From: JAYFNU01 sp964460755
GTDB lineage: Bacteria > Bacillota > Clostridia > Oscillospirales > Ruminococcaceae
Assembly (NCBI GenBank): GCA_964460755.1
Contig: CAYWQL010000002.1
Location: 56,871 to 120,870, forward strand
Reading direction: 5' to 3'
DNA: 64,000 bases
Both the position numbers and the translations under genes were made by a program. Within the stretch, counting starts at the first letter, position 1; every line of letters starts with the position of its first letter. Below the pieces are notes generated by a model. That model made no database searches, was not told the DNA's origin, and was given only the letters and a program-made list of their open reading frames with translations. This document shows positions 16,496 through 24,639 of the stretch, one piece after another.

Positions 16496-16615
16496 ATTTA
16501 TTGCAAATACCCTCCTCTTTTTACTCAGGGATAAATCTTTGTCACTAAAAGGGTATGCAGGCTTTGCGGCTTTGTAGTATAATATTTCTACAATTATTTT
16601 TTTGGAGCTTATATT

Positions 16616-17899
16616 TTGAACGTTTATTTTCATACCTTCGGCTGTAAGGTCAACAGCTTCGAGTCCGCAGCTATGGCTAACATATTGAAAGAACACGGCT
16701 ACACCGTCGTTGAAAGCGAGCTGGACGCCGACATTGTCGTCGTCAATTCCTGCACCGTCACGGCGAACACCGACCGAAAGGTAAGACAGTATCTTCATAA
16801 AATCAAGCGCGACAACGAAAAGGTTATCACTGTTTTAACGGGCTGCTTCGTCGAGGCTTTTCCCGATGAGGCGGCGAAAACAGACGGCGCCGATATAGTG
16901 ACCGGCAACGCCTCACGAAAAGAGATATACAGGGTTATCGACGAATACCTCAAAAAAAGCGAAAAGCTTATCTCAATAGAGGAAGCTTCACGCGAGTTTG
17001 AAAGTCTTTTCGCGCCCGAGCTTGAGGGACACACGCGGGCATTTATGAAAATTGAGGACGGCTGCGAAAGATATTGCTCCTATTGCATTATTCCCTTCGC
17101 GAGGGGAAGGGTTCGCTCGATGACGCTTGCCGAAATCGAAAGACAGGCAAAAGTTCTCGCCGAAAACGGATATCGGGAAATTGTCGTTTCGGGCATAAAT
17201 CTTTCCTTTTACGGAAAGGATATCGGCTGTAATCTCGCCGACGCAATAGAAACAATCGCGTCGGTCGACGGCATAGAACGCATACGGCTCGGCTCGCTCG
17301 AGCCCGACCTTCTCGACGGCTTTATCGAACGCTTGAGCAAGGTTAAAAAGCTTTGTTCCCAGTTTCATCTCGCCCTTCAAAGCGGATGCGATGCGACGTT
17401 AAAACGAATGAACCGCCACTACACCGCTATGGAATATTGCGCCGTTGCCGATAGGATACGCTCACTTTTTGAAAACCCCACCTTTACCACAGACGTCATC
17501 GTCGGCTTTCCCGGCGAGACACAGGAGGACTTTGAGCAAAGCCTTGACTTCATAAAAGGCTTCGGCTTTTTAAAGGTACATATCTTCCCCTATTCCGTTC
17601 GCCCCGGCACCGTCGCCGCCAAGCTGCCCGACCAAATTCAAAAGGCAGAAAAGGAGCGTCGAGCCAAGCTCCTTTTTGAGGCGGTCGAGCCCTCTCGCGA
17701 CGAGATAATTCGCTCATTTATCGGAAGCGACGTTCGGGTAATTTTAGAAGCGCCCGACAGCGACGGTCTTTTCACGGGCTACACCGACCGATATGCACCC
17801 GTGCTTTTTAAATCAAAAAACCACGAACACAAAACGGGCGATATAGTGGTTGGCTCACCTCAAAAGATTTTTAAAAAAAATCTTTTTATCGAATTGTAA
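16616..17899 (+). CDS. mtaB: tRNA t6A37 methylthiotransferase MtaB
   Basis: 427 aa radical SAM enzyme making ms2t6A at tRNA position 37. The N-terminal MTTase domain has cysteines in HTFGCKVN, VNSCTVT and TGCFVE for one [4Fe-4S]; CERYCSYC holds the radical SAM cluster; a short TRAM-like domain ends the protein. FGCKVN rather than FGCQMN separates MtaB from MiaB. TTG start with GGAG ~9 bp upstream; a TATAAT at 16578-16583 may be the -10. Ends at a bidirectional terminator. Confidence 0.95.
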   Translation: MNVYFHTFGCKVNSFESAAMANILKEHGYTVVESELDADIVVVNSCTVTANTDRKVRQYLHKIKRDNEKVITVLTGCFVEAFPDEAAKTDGADIVTGNASRKEIYRVIDEYLKKSEKLISIEEASREFESLFAPELEGHTRAFMKIEDGCERYCSYCIIPFARGRVRSMTLAEIERQAKVLAENGYREIVVSGINLSFYGKDIGCNLADAIETIASVDGIERIRLGSLEPDLLDGFIERLSKVKKLCSQFHLALQSGCDATLKRMNRHYTAMEYCAVADRIRSLFENPTFTTDVIVGFPGETQEDFEQSLDFIKGFGFLKVHIFPYSVRPGTVAAKLPDQIQKAEKERRAKLLFEAVEPSRDEIIRSFIGSDVRVILEAPDSDGLFTGYTDRYAPVLFKSKNHEHKTGDIVVGSPQKIFKKNLFIEL

Positions 17900-17906
17900 G
17901 CACTAA

Positions 17907-17941
17907 AAAAGCCTTGAGTTTGCAAAGAACTCAAGGCTTTT
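17907..17941. terminator. Bidirectional terminator between mtaB and the XRE gene
   Basis: AAAAGCCTTGAGTT-TGCAAAG-AACTCAAGGCTTTT; it overlaps the stop codon of the minus-strand XRE gene. Confidence 0.9.
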
Positions 17942-18161
17942 ATTTGTTTTGTTTTTTTACTTTTGTCGTTCTTCCCGCAATATAATCGGTAGTAACGCCA
18001 TAAATATCAGCAAGTCGAATTATCAGTTCAAAGGGAGGCTCTCGTTTTCCCTGTTCGTAATTCGTATAAGTTGTCTTATGCATTTCAAGAATTTTAACGA
18101 GTTCTTCCTGCGTTAAATCTGCGTCCTCTCTCAAATCCCTTAATCTCGGATAACGCCGCAT
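17940..18161 (-). CDS. Small XRE-family transcriptional regulator
   Basis: 73 aa, a single Cro/C1-type helix-turn-helix: LRDLREDADLTQEELVKILE followed by the recognition helix KTTYTNYEQGKREP and LIIRLADIYGVTTDYI. No effector domain. Divergent from the neighbouring unknown gene, with two ACAAC-N4-GTTGT operators between them, so it most likely represses that promoter and perhaps its own. The basic tail TTKVKKQNK may contact DNA. Confidence 0.9.
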   Translation of the reverse strand: MRRYPRLRDLREDADLTQEELVKILEMHKTTYTNYEQGKREPPFELIIRLADIYGVTTDYIAGRTTKVKKQNK

Positions 18162-18203
18162 GATTGACCTCCCTTACGTATATTTGTTTTAGTATGCCCC
18201 AAT

Positions 18204-18217
18204 ACAACGCTTGTTGT
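18204..18217. promoter_or_regulatory. Operator 1 (ACAAC-N4-GTTGT)
   Basis: ACAAC GCTT GTTGT; its last base is the first base of the -35 of the plus-strand promoter. Confidence 0.75.
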
Positions 18218-18245
18218 TGACAAATTACAACATATGTTGTATTAT
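18217..18245 (+). promoter_or_regulatory. Promoter of the XRE-controlled effector gene
   Basis: TTGACA, 17-bp spacer, TATTAT. Operator 2 fills the spacer and operator 1 abuts the -35, the geometry expected of a tightly repressed promoter. Confidence 0.85.
18227..18240. promoter_or_regulatory. Operator 2 (ACAAC-N4-GTTGT)
   Basis: ACAAC ATAT GTTGT, part of a perfect 16-bp palindrome (18226-18241), centred 23 bp from operator 1 and lying within the promoter spacer. Confidence 0.8.
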
Positions 18246-18275
18246 TGGCATTAATAAATATTGAGGAGGTTACAA

Positions 18276-18836
18276 ATGTCTATACCAGAAAAAAAGCTTG
18301 AACAATTATATGATCCGATCCGTTACCCCAATGGCGAAGAAATAACTCTTGACTTGATTAAAGAAAAATTTGTTGAGGTTGCCGAAAACTATGGTTTGGC
18401 TCTTAGCGTGGAAAATGACGAAATCGAGACGGGCGGTTTTTTCAATTCTTCAACAACTCCCTGCTTGCTACTTTATAACCCCACATATTTTGATGACTAT
18501 TATAAATTTTGCATTACATCAAAGCCGCAGGGTAAAACAGCATTAATAAACATTTATAGCTTCGGCAAAAGCACACAAATGAGTAAAGAAGCTTTTTCTC
18601 AAAACACAAAGGTTTTCGATGGAGCCGGGAGCCGTGGCACAGCTTTGGGTATTCTTCGTGGAGGAGCCGTCGGCGCAGGTTTTGCTGTAGGAAGCGCAGC
18701 AACAGGACTTGTTAAAGGCGGAATTAAGGCTCTTGCAAAGGGGATAAATGCGCTTACAATGGATAAAGCCGCCTTAGCTGAAGAAAAAGAATGGTACGAT
18801 CTCTTCTATGCGGTGATCGCAGAAGTATTTAATTAG
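18276..18836 (+). CDS. Unknown protein with Gly/Ala-rich hydrophobic segment, controlled by adjacent XRE regulator
   Basis: 186 aa. Residues 1-100 look like a folded alpha/beta domain (ITLDLIKEKFVEVAENYGLA, CLLLYNPTYFDDYYKFCI, GKTALINIYSFGKS). Residues ~117-158 are Gly/Ala-rich (GAGSRGTALGILRGGAVGAG, FAVGSAATGLVKGGIKALAK), a glycine-zipper-like or membrane-active segment. An acidic helical tail follows (EEKEWYDLFYAVIAEVFN). Start chosen for GAGGAGG 8 bp upstream. Codon choice is more A/T-ending than in the neighbours, which suggests recent acquisition. No known family recognised. Ends with two hairpins. Confidence 0.65.
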   Translation: MSIPEKKLEQLYDPIRYPNGEEITLDLIKEKFVEVAENYGLALSVENDEIETGGFFNSSTTPCLLLYNPTYFDDYYKFCITSKPQGKTALINIYSFGKSTQMSKEAFSQNTKVFDGAGSRGTALGILRGGAVGAGFAVGSAATGLVKGGIKALAKGINALTMDKAALAEEKEWYDLFYAVIAEVFN

Positions 18837-18852
18837 TTCCACGAAAACTATA

Positions 18853-18926
18853 GCCGCACCAAAAGGTGCGGCTTCCACAAGTCTTATAGCGCCAAAGCCT
18901 CATGTCATTTTATGACATGAGGCTTT
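18853..18926. terminator. Tandem hairpins after the XRE-controlled gene
   Basis: GCCGCACC-AAAA-GGTGCGGC (18853-18872, no T-tract), then AAAGCCTCATGTCAT-TTT-ATGACATGAGGCTTT (18894-18926), a 15-bp perfect stem followed by TTTA. The second is a strong terminator. Confidence 0.88.
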
Positions 18927-18953
18927 TTTAAAAGTAAACTTAACACGCTTTCT

Positions 18954-19181
18954 TTATTTTCTCTCGTTCCTTTTTATCAGCCTGTCAAGAAGCTCGTTGA
19001 CCTCGCGCCGAAGCTGCTCGGTCGTCTGCGCGTCTTTTTCGTAGATGCCGTTTTGTTTTACGACGACGTCGCCCTCCTCTATACCCTTTGCAAAAAGCTC
19101 GCGCGGCTTTACCGTTTGATTTCCGTCGTCGTCTATCATTACAACGCGGTCGCCCTCGATACGGTCAATGCTTTCTTTCAT
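18954..19181 (-). CDS. DUF3006 domain protein
   Basis: 75 aa. The pattern IDRIEGDRVVMIDDDGNQTVKP...LFAKGIEEGDVV matches the small beta-barrel DUF3006 family, typically encoded beside extracellular ComEC-like metallo-hydrolases, as here. No membrane or signal segment. Start is 3 bp after the stop of the hydrolase gene, so it is co-translated. Likely an accessory of the hydrolase; no activity known. Confidence 0.85.
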   Translation of the reverse strand: MKESIDRIEGDRVVMIDDDGNQTVKPRELFAKGIEEGDVVVKQNGIYEKDAQTTEQLRREVNELLDRLIKRNERK

Positions 19182-19183
19182 TT

Positions 19184-20161
19184 TCAGCCCTCCCTTTTCG
19201 TCGAAAGCTCAAATGATTGCTCATCGCACAAAAAGCTTATATCTCCGTCAAGGTCGGTTCGAAGCACCGCTGCGCCCTCGCTCGCGATACGCTTGAGCAC
19301 CGCTTCTTTCGGATAGCCGTACTCGTTATCAATTCCGCACATTATAACGACGTAGTCGGCCGAGGCGGCGGAAAGAATGTTGTTGCCCGTCGCGTACTTG
19401 GTGCCGTGATGTCCCGCCTTGAGCACGTCGCAGGAAAGCTCGCGCCCGTACTCGTCGCAAAGCTTGTCCTCAACCTCGAACTCGGCGTCGCCCATAAGAA
19501 GAAAGGAGCTTTCGCCGTACACATACATAAGCACCAGCGAGCTGTTGTTTATATCGCTCCCTCCGCCGTTATACAGTACCGTTATTTCTCCCTTGTCAAG
19601 GACTATTTTTTCTCCGACCGCCGGAATTGTGAGCGGAATATTGTTCTTGTCAATCGTTTTTAAAAGATAGACATATGTGCTGTTCGTGGGGGTTAAATCG
19701 TCTGTAATATAAGGAAAAACAACCTTGTCCACCCTGTAATTCTCGATTAAAGCCTCCATATTTCCGATATGGTCGGAATGAGGATGTGTGGCGATAAGGT
19801 AATCAATTTCGTCAATGCCCTCTTTTTCTAAAAAGCTCTTGAGCGATTGCTCGGCGGCATAGTCGCCCGTATCAATAACGACGACGCTTTCGCCCGCTTC
19901 GATAACAATACTGTCTCCCTGTCCGACGTCTACGAAGCTCACCCTTACCCCGTCGGTCGCCAACGCAGTCCCTTCTTCGGTCGGCTCGTCGTTAGCCGCA
20001 ACATCCTGTTTTATCCTAAAAACGTCGTAAACATCGTTCCAAGTAATTGTCTTTGATATATAAACCGAATACAAAACCCACATTATCGCCACCGCGACAG
20101 CGATAACGATAAATTTAATAATTACGCTTTTCTGGGTCGGAGTGTTGTGTTGTTCGTTCAT
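19184..20161 (-). CDS. Membrane-anchored ComEC/Rec2-like metallo-beta-lactamase-fold hydrolase
   Basis: 325 aa. A single N-terminal membrane segment (~13-32) places the catalytic domain outside. The MBL motifs are present: FVDVGQGDSIVIEAGE, VVIDTGD, THPHSDHIGN (HxHxDH), LLMGDAE and LKAGHHGTKYAT. Matches the stand-alone C-terminal hydrolase part of ComEC, proposed to act on DNA or nucleotides; it lacks the DNA channel domain. Fourth position of uppP-ftsK-hydrolase-DUF3006, 15 bp after ftsK. Confidence 0.9.
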   Translation of the reverse strand: MNEQHNTPTQKSVIIKFIVIAVAVAIMWVLYSVYISKTITWNDVYDVFRIKQDVAANDEPTEEGTALATDGVRVSFVDVGQGDSIVIEAGESVVVIDTGDYAAEQSLKSFLEKEGIDEIDYLIATHPHSDHIGNMEALIENYRVDKVVFPYITDDLTPTNSTYVYLLKTIDKNNIPLTIPAVGEKIVLDKGEITVLYNGGGSDINNSSLVLMYVYGESSFLLMGDAEFEVEDKLCDEYGRELSCDVLKAGHHGTKYATGNNILSAASADYVVIMCGIDNEYGYPKEAVLKRIASEGAAVLRTDLDGDISFLCDEQSFELSTKREG

Positions 20162-20176
20162 TGAACCCTCTTAAAA

Positions 20177-22768
20177 TTATTCTTCGTTCTGTATACGCAG
20201 GGCGCGCTCCTGCCACTGCTGGCGGGACATCAGCACCGCGCGGGGCTTGCTTCCGTCCGCGGGTCCGATTATGCCCATTGCCTCCATATCGTCCATAATG
20301 CGCGCCGCGCGGGCGTATCCGAGTTTTAATCTTCTTTGAAGGAGCGACGTGGACGCCGCGCCTGCCTCGACGACGACCTCAATGGCGTCCTCGAGCATAG
20401 CGTCGCCGTCAGAATCGGTCATCTTGCCCTTGTCCTTGGTCGCGTTTTCCTCAATCGCCCTTATAAACTGCTCGTTATACGAAGCAACGGCAAACTGCTT
20501 GAGATATCCGACAACCTTGTTCACCTCGTCCTCGCTCACATAACAGCCCTGTATACGAATAGGTTTCGGGCTTCCTACGGGAAGAAAAAGCATATCTCCG
20601 CGCCCGATAAGCTTCTCCGCGCCCGCTCCGTCGAGTATCGTTCGGCTGTCGACCTGCGAGGACACGGCAAAGGCTATGCGCGTCGGTATGTTGTTTTTAA
20701 TTACTCCCGTGATAACGTCAACCGACGGACGTTGGGTAGCCACGACAAGGTGAATGCCCGCCGCGCGTCCCATCTGAGCAAGACGGCAGATTGAGTCCTC
20801 CACCTCGTGGGGAGAGGTCATCATCAGGTCGGCGAGCTCGTCGATAACAATAACTATTCGCGGCTTCTTTTCGGGGCGCGTTTCGCCATCTTCCATAACC
20901 CTTGTGCTTGGATAATCCTTATCAATTATCTTGTTGTAGTCCTCAATATTACGCGCCCCAAACTCTGAAAACAGCTTGTAGCGGCGAAGCATTTCGCCCA
21001 CCGCTCCGCCGAGCGCGCCCGCCGCCTTATGGGCGTCGGTCACGACCGGAACGTATAAATGCGGAAGACCGTTGTAGCAATTAAACTCGACTATCTTCGG
21101 GTCAATAAGAATAAGCTGAACGTCCTCGGGCTTGGATTTGTATACAAGACTCATTATCATCGAATTAATACAGACCGACTTGCCCATGCCCGTCGAGCCG
21201 GCTATGAGAAGATGAAGCATTTTCGTCAGGTCGCCAAGCTGAATTTTTCCGCTTATGTCACGGCCGAGCGCGAAGGTCAGCGGCGACGGCGCTTTTTTAA
21301 ACTCGTCGCTTTCAATAACCTCGCGAAGGTTTACTGTGTTGACTTCTTTATTAGGTATTTCTATGCCGACCGCCGCCTTGCCGGGAATCGGCGCTTCTAT
21401 ACGAACGCCCGACGCCGCGAGGTTAAGCGCAATGTCGTCTGCAAGGTTAACTATACGGCTGAGTCTTACTCCCGCCTCGGGCTGAAGCTCATATCGCGTA
21501 ACCGACGGCCCTCGCGAAATATCGACAACCTTCGTTTTCACCCCGAAGCTTTCGAGCGCGTTTACAAGAAGCTGGGCGTTTGAACGAAGCTCGCCCGTCA
21601 CGTCGCCGGAAACTCTTCCCGACGGGCGCGAAAGAAGGCTCGCCGGCGGGGCTTTATACTCCGCGGCAAGAAATTCGGCTCCGCCCTCGCTTGCCGTAGG
21701 AGCGTTATATGCGGTCGACGTCGCCGCTCGCTTTACAAGCTCGTCGACGCTCGTTTCTTTGTTCTTGGAAAAATCGGTAAAAAGATTATTTACCCGCTCC
21801 TCCCGCTCGAAAACGGGCTTCACGATTTCGCAGGCGGGTCCGTTATTTCTTCTAACGACCGGGTCGAGCTCAACACCGCCGTTCTTCGGGTCAAATTCGG
21901 GCCCGAGCGGTATGTCAATTTTACTGCCTGTCGCACTTGTCGGCGGCGACGTCACGGCAGGCGCGACAGCCTGTCCGAGTGTGTCAAGCGGAACGTCTAC
22001 GTCAGATTTTTTTCTTCTTCCCCGCGATTTATCAAGCGGAACGTCTATGTTGAAGCGTTCGGTCTTCTTGGTCGCTTTTTCGTCGAGCGGAATATCAATT
22101 TCCGCGTTCGCCGTCGGTTCGTCGAGAAGCCCGTCGTCCTCCTGCTCCTCGGCGGCAAGACGCCTTTTCTCTTTAATTCCGTCAATGGGCTTTCTCACGC
22201 CGTTAACGAGGTCTACTATTGTTTTGCCCGTAATGAGCATAATTGATACGCAAATAAGAAGAATAATTATAATTTTAGCCGCCGTCTCGCCGCAGCCTCT
22301 TTCCAAAAGCCAGCCGAGCGGAAAAGCCATAACCCCGCTGCCCTTACGCTCAATTCCAAGGGTATAAAGGAACTTTACGACAGTTAAAACCTCAGTGTCG
22401 CTCGACGGCTTATAAAGCCCAAAGGCATAGAACGCGCCAGACACCGAAAAAGCGAGAAGCAAAAACTTTATTATTCTTCCCGACGGGGAAAGCTTATCAA
22501 ATGCGTAGCGAACGGCTATGTAGATAACACAGGGACCTATTGCATACGCGCATATGCCGAGAAGCCCGAACATTACGTTGCGAAGCGTATCCCAAACGCT
22601 CTCGCCGGGAATAAAGGTAAGCGCGGTTAAAACAACGCCAATCGCGAAAAGCGCAATCGCCGTTCCCTGCGCGCGCTGCTCCTTTTCCTTTTTTCTCGTT
22701 TCGGCGCGCTGCTTGCGTTCGCTCTCCGCCTTGGACGGGCGACCGCGCTTAGATGAACTGTTCGCCAT
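20177..22768 (-). CDS. ftsK: DNA translocase FtsK/SpoIIIE
   Basis: 863 aa. N-terminal basic tail, then four membrane segments (~36-55, 64-90, 100-118, 163-182). A 200-residue linker carries four IDIPLD-like repeats (224-229, 241-246, 257-262, 284-289). The alpha/beta motor has Walker A AGSTGMGKSVCI (~523-534) and Walker B RIVIVIDELADLMM, and a winged-helix gamma domain ends the protein (STSLLQRRLKLGYARAARIM). It pumps DNA through the septum in division or sporulation. ATG with AAGGGG upstream; follows uppP by 1 bp. Confidence 0.96.
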   Translation of the reverse strand: MANSSSKRGRPSKAESERKQRAETRKKEKEQRAQGTAIALFAIGVVLTALTFIPGESVWDTLRNVMFGLLGICAYAIGPCVIYIAVRYAFDKLSPSGRIIKFLLLAFSVSGAFYAFGLYKPSSDTEVLTVVKFLYTLGIERKGSGVMAFPLGWLLERGCGETAAKIIIILLICVSIMLITGKTIVDLVNGVRKPIDGIKEKRRLAAEEQEDDGLLDEPTANAEIDIPLDEKATKKTERFNIDVPLDKSRGRRKKSDVDVPLDTLGQAVAPAVTSPPTSATGSKIDIPLGPEFDPKNGGVELDPVVRRNNGPACEIVKPVFEREERVNNLFTDFSKNKETSVDELVKRAATSTAYNAPTASEGGAEFLAAEYKAPPASLLSRPSGRVSGDVTGELRSNAQLLVNALESFGVKTKVVDISRGPSVTRYELQPEAGVRLSRIVNLADDIALNLAASGVRIEAPIPGKAAVGIEIPNKEVNTVNLREVIESDEFKKAPSPLTFALGRDISGKIQLGDLTKMLHLLIAGSTGMGKSVCINSMIMSLVYKSKPEDVQLILIDPKIVEFNCYNGLPHLYVPVVTDAHKAAGALGGAVGEMLRRYKLFSEFGARNIEDYNKIIDKDYPSTRVMEDGETRPEKKPRIVIVIDELADLMMTSPHEVEDSICRLAQMGRAAGIHLVVATQRPSVDVITGVIKNNIPTRIAFAVSSQVDSRTILDGAGAEKLIGRGDMLFLPVGSPKPIRIQGCYVSEDEVNKVVGYLKQFAVASYNEQFIRAIEENATKDKGKMTDSDGDAMLEDAIEVVVEAGAASTSLLQRRLKLGYARAARIMDDMEAMGIIGPADGSKPRAVLMSRQQWQERALRIQNEE

Positions 22769-22769
22769 G

Positions 22770-23663
22770 TTATCTTACCCCTTGATTTAAGAGATTTGTT
22801 ATGAGAACTGGAATTGTGCTTCCCGTAAAGTACTCGATTGCGCCAAGAATAAGGACTATCACGCCGAGCGTTAGGGTGTAGTAAGCAAAAATGCCGAAGC
22901 GGTCGGTTTTAACAAGCCAGCTTATAAGCTTAATCGCCGCCAGTCCGACGACCGCCGACGCAATAACCCCGACCGCAAGAGGAAGCATATCGATTTCAAT
23001 CCCCTCTTTTATCGCGTCGAGAAGCTCCATACCGCTCGCCGCAATAATTGCAGGAATACCCATAATAAAGGAAAACTTGACCATAAATTCCTTTGAAAAG
23101 CCGCTTAGAAGTCCGACGGCAATCGTCGAGCCCGAGCGGGAAACGCCGGGAAGAGCGGCAAAGCCTTGAAAGAACCCTATGCGAAGCGCCTCGCGCGGTT
23201 TCATATCAACCGCCGTCTTTTTGCCCTTCACGCACTTATCCGCAAGGAACAAAAGGGTCCCGGTAAAAAGGAAACAAACCCCCTCGACGATTATGTCCGA
23301 GTCCTCGGAAAGAGCGGTAAACCAGTCCTTGATTAAATAAAAGCCCAGCAGCGGCACAAGCGAGATGATTATCATTATCATTCCCTTGCGCGGCTCATTG
23401 CTTTCGCTGTATTTGAACCTGCCCTTAAAAATATCACCAATCGCCTTGAAAAACTCGGCGACCATCGCCCATATGTCCTTCCAAAAGGCAATAAAAACCG
23501 CGATAAGCGTTCCGACGTGAAGCATAACCGTGAAGAAAAGCGCGTTTTCCCCGTTCAGCGAAAAGAAATGCTGGAAAAGGGAAAGATGTCCGTCGCTTGA
23601 AACGGGAAGGAACTCGGTAAGTCCCTGTAACACGCCTTGAAAGAAGCCCTCTAACACCGTCAT
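22770..23663 (-). CDS. uppP: Undecaprenyl-diphosphatase
   Basis: 297 aa BacA-type integral membrane phosphatase, recycling the lipid carrier for wall synthesis. The family motifs GVLQGLTEFLPVSSDGHLSL and ALPGVSRSGSTIAVGL are present, along with ~8 membrane segments. SSDGH replaces the more usual SSTGH. Head gene of the ftsK operon; ribosome binding site GAGG 7 bp before ATG. Confidence 0.95.
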   Translation of the reverse strand: MTVLEGFFQGVLQGLTEFLPVSSDGHLSLFQHFFSLNGENALFFTVMLHVGTLIAVFIAFWKDIWAMVAEFFKAIGDIFKGRFKYSESNEPRKGMIMIIISLVPLLGFYLIKDWFTALSEDSDIIVEGVCFLFTGTLLFLADKCVKGKKTAVDMKPREALRIGFFQGFAALPGVSRSGSTIAVGLLSGFSKEFMVKFSFIMGIPAIIAASGMELLDAIKEGIEIDMLPLAVGVIASAVVGLAAIKLISWLVKTDRFGIFAYYTLTLGVIVLILGAIEYFTGSTIPVLITNLLNQGVR

Positions 23664-23750
23664 ATATGTAACCTCGCTTTATTATGTAATTCGCGGGATA
23701 CCCTCCCACGATAAAATTGCTTTATATATAATATCATATTAAGGTAACTT

Positions 23751-24494
23751 TTAAAACTTTTTTTTGCGGCGTTTGATTTTCGAATAGAGATAACGAAGGG
23801 CGTCGTGGAGGGTGCCCGTCGCGTCGATAAGCCCCTCGGCGACCGCCTGTTCTCCGTCGAGCACTGTGCCCACGTCGAGCACAAGTTCTCCCGTCGTAAA
23901 TAATAGCTCGTTAAAACGCTCCCGCTTAATATTAGAATTATCGCATATAAAGCCCGTTATACGCTCCTGCATTTTGTCGAAATGTCTCATCGTCTGCGGA
24001 ACGCCGAGCACCATTCCGTTGTGGCGAACGGGGTGAACGGTCATTGTCGCCGTCGGCGCGATAAAGGACTTTTTCGCACTCACAGCAAGCGGTATGCCAA
24101 TCGAGTGTCCGCCGCCCAAAACGAGCGACACTGTAGGCTTTTTCATTCCCGAGATAAGCTCGGCTATGGCAAGCCCCGCTTCAACGTCGCCGCCGACAGT
24201 ATTGAGTAGCACAAGAAGTCCCTCGATTTCGGGGTCCTCCTCAATCGCGACAAGAAGCGGAATAACGTGCTCATATTTAGTCGCCTTGGTTCCTGCGGGA
24301 AGCTCGGTATGCCCTTCGACCTGTCCCGCTATTGTAAGACAATGAATGGGGTATTTCCCCTTGGTCTTGTCAACCGCCGCCGCTTCAAACAAAAGCTCCT
24401 TGTCAAGAAGCGAATTATCATCGTCTTCGTCCTTGTCGTCCTCTTTTTTTCCTTTTCTCCTGACGTCCTCGTCCTCTTTTTTCTTGTTTGCCAA
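23751..24494 (-). CDS. tepA: ClpP-class serine protease TepA (YmfB-like)
   Basis: 247 aa. An extremely charged N-terminus (residues 2-35, Lys/Glu/Asp) precedes the ClpP fold. LLNTVGGDVEAGLAIAELI gives the oxyanion-side glycines, GGGHSIGIPLAV the catalytic serine and TMTVHPVRHNG the histidine. Bacillus TepA (YmfB) is linked to spoIIIE and implicated in preprotein translocation and cell-wall processes, so its place next to ftsK is conserved. TTG start with GGGAGG 7 bp upstream. Separated from uppP by 87 bp. Confidence 0.9.
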   Translation of the reverse strand: MANKKKEDEDVRRKGKKEDDKDEDDDNSLLDKELLFEAAAVDKTKGKYPIHCLTIAGQVEGHTELPAGTKATKYEHVIPLLVAIEEDPEIEGLLVLLNTVGGDVEAGLAIAELISGMKKPTVSLVLGGGHSIGIPLAVSAKKSFIAPTATMTVHPVRHNGMVLGVPQTMRHFDKMQERITGFICDNSNIKRERFNELLFTTGELVLDVGTVLDGEQAVAEGLIDATGTLHDALRYLYSKIKRRKKKF

Positions 24495-24566
24495 AATAAC
24501 GCCTCCCTTTTCATAATATTTTTTCCCGAAAGCCGCAAAATATCCGTTAATTTGTGCGTTAAGTAA

Positions 24567-24595
24567 TTGACAAACTTGTTTATAAAGTTTAAATT
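24567..24595 (+). promoter_or_regulatory. Promoter of the aconitase-icd-rex operon
   Basis: TTGACA, 17 bp, TAAATT. TTGTG and GACAA half-sites nearby do not form a proper Rex box. Confidence 0.6.
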
Positions 24596-24639
24596 ATTAG
24601 AGTAATTATATAAACAATAGATTTGGGGAGGAATTGACC

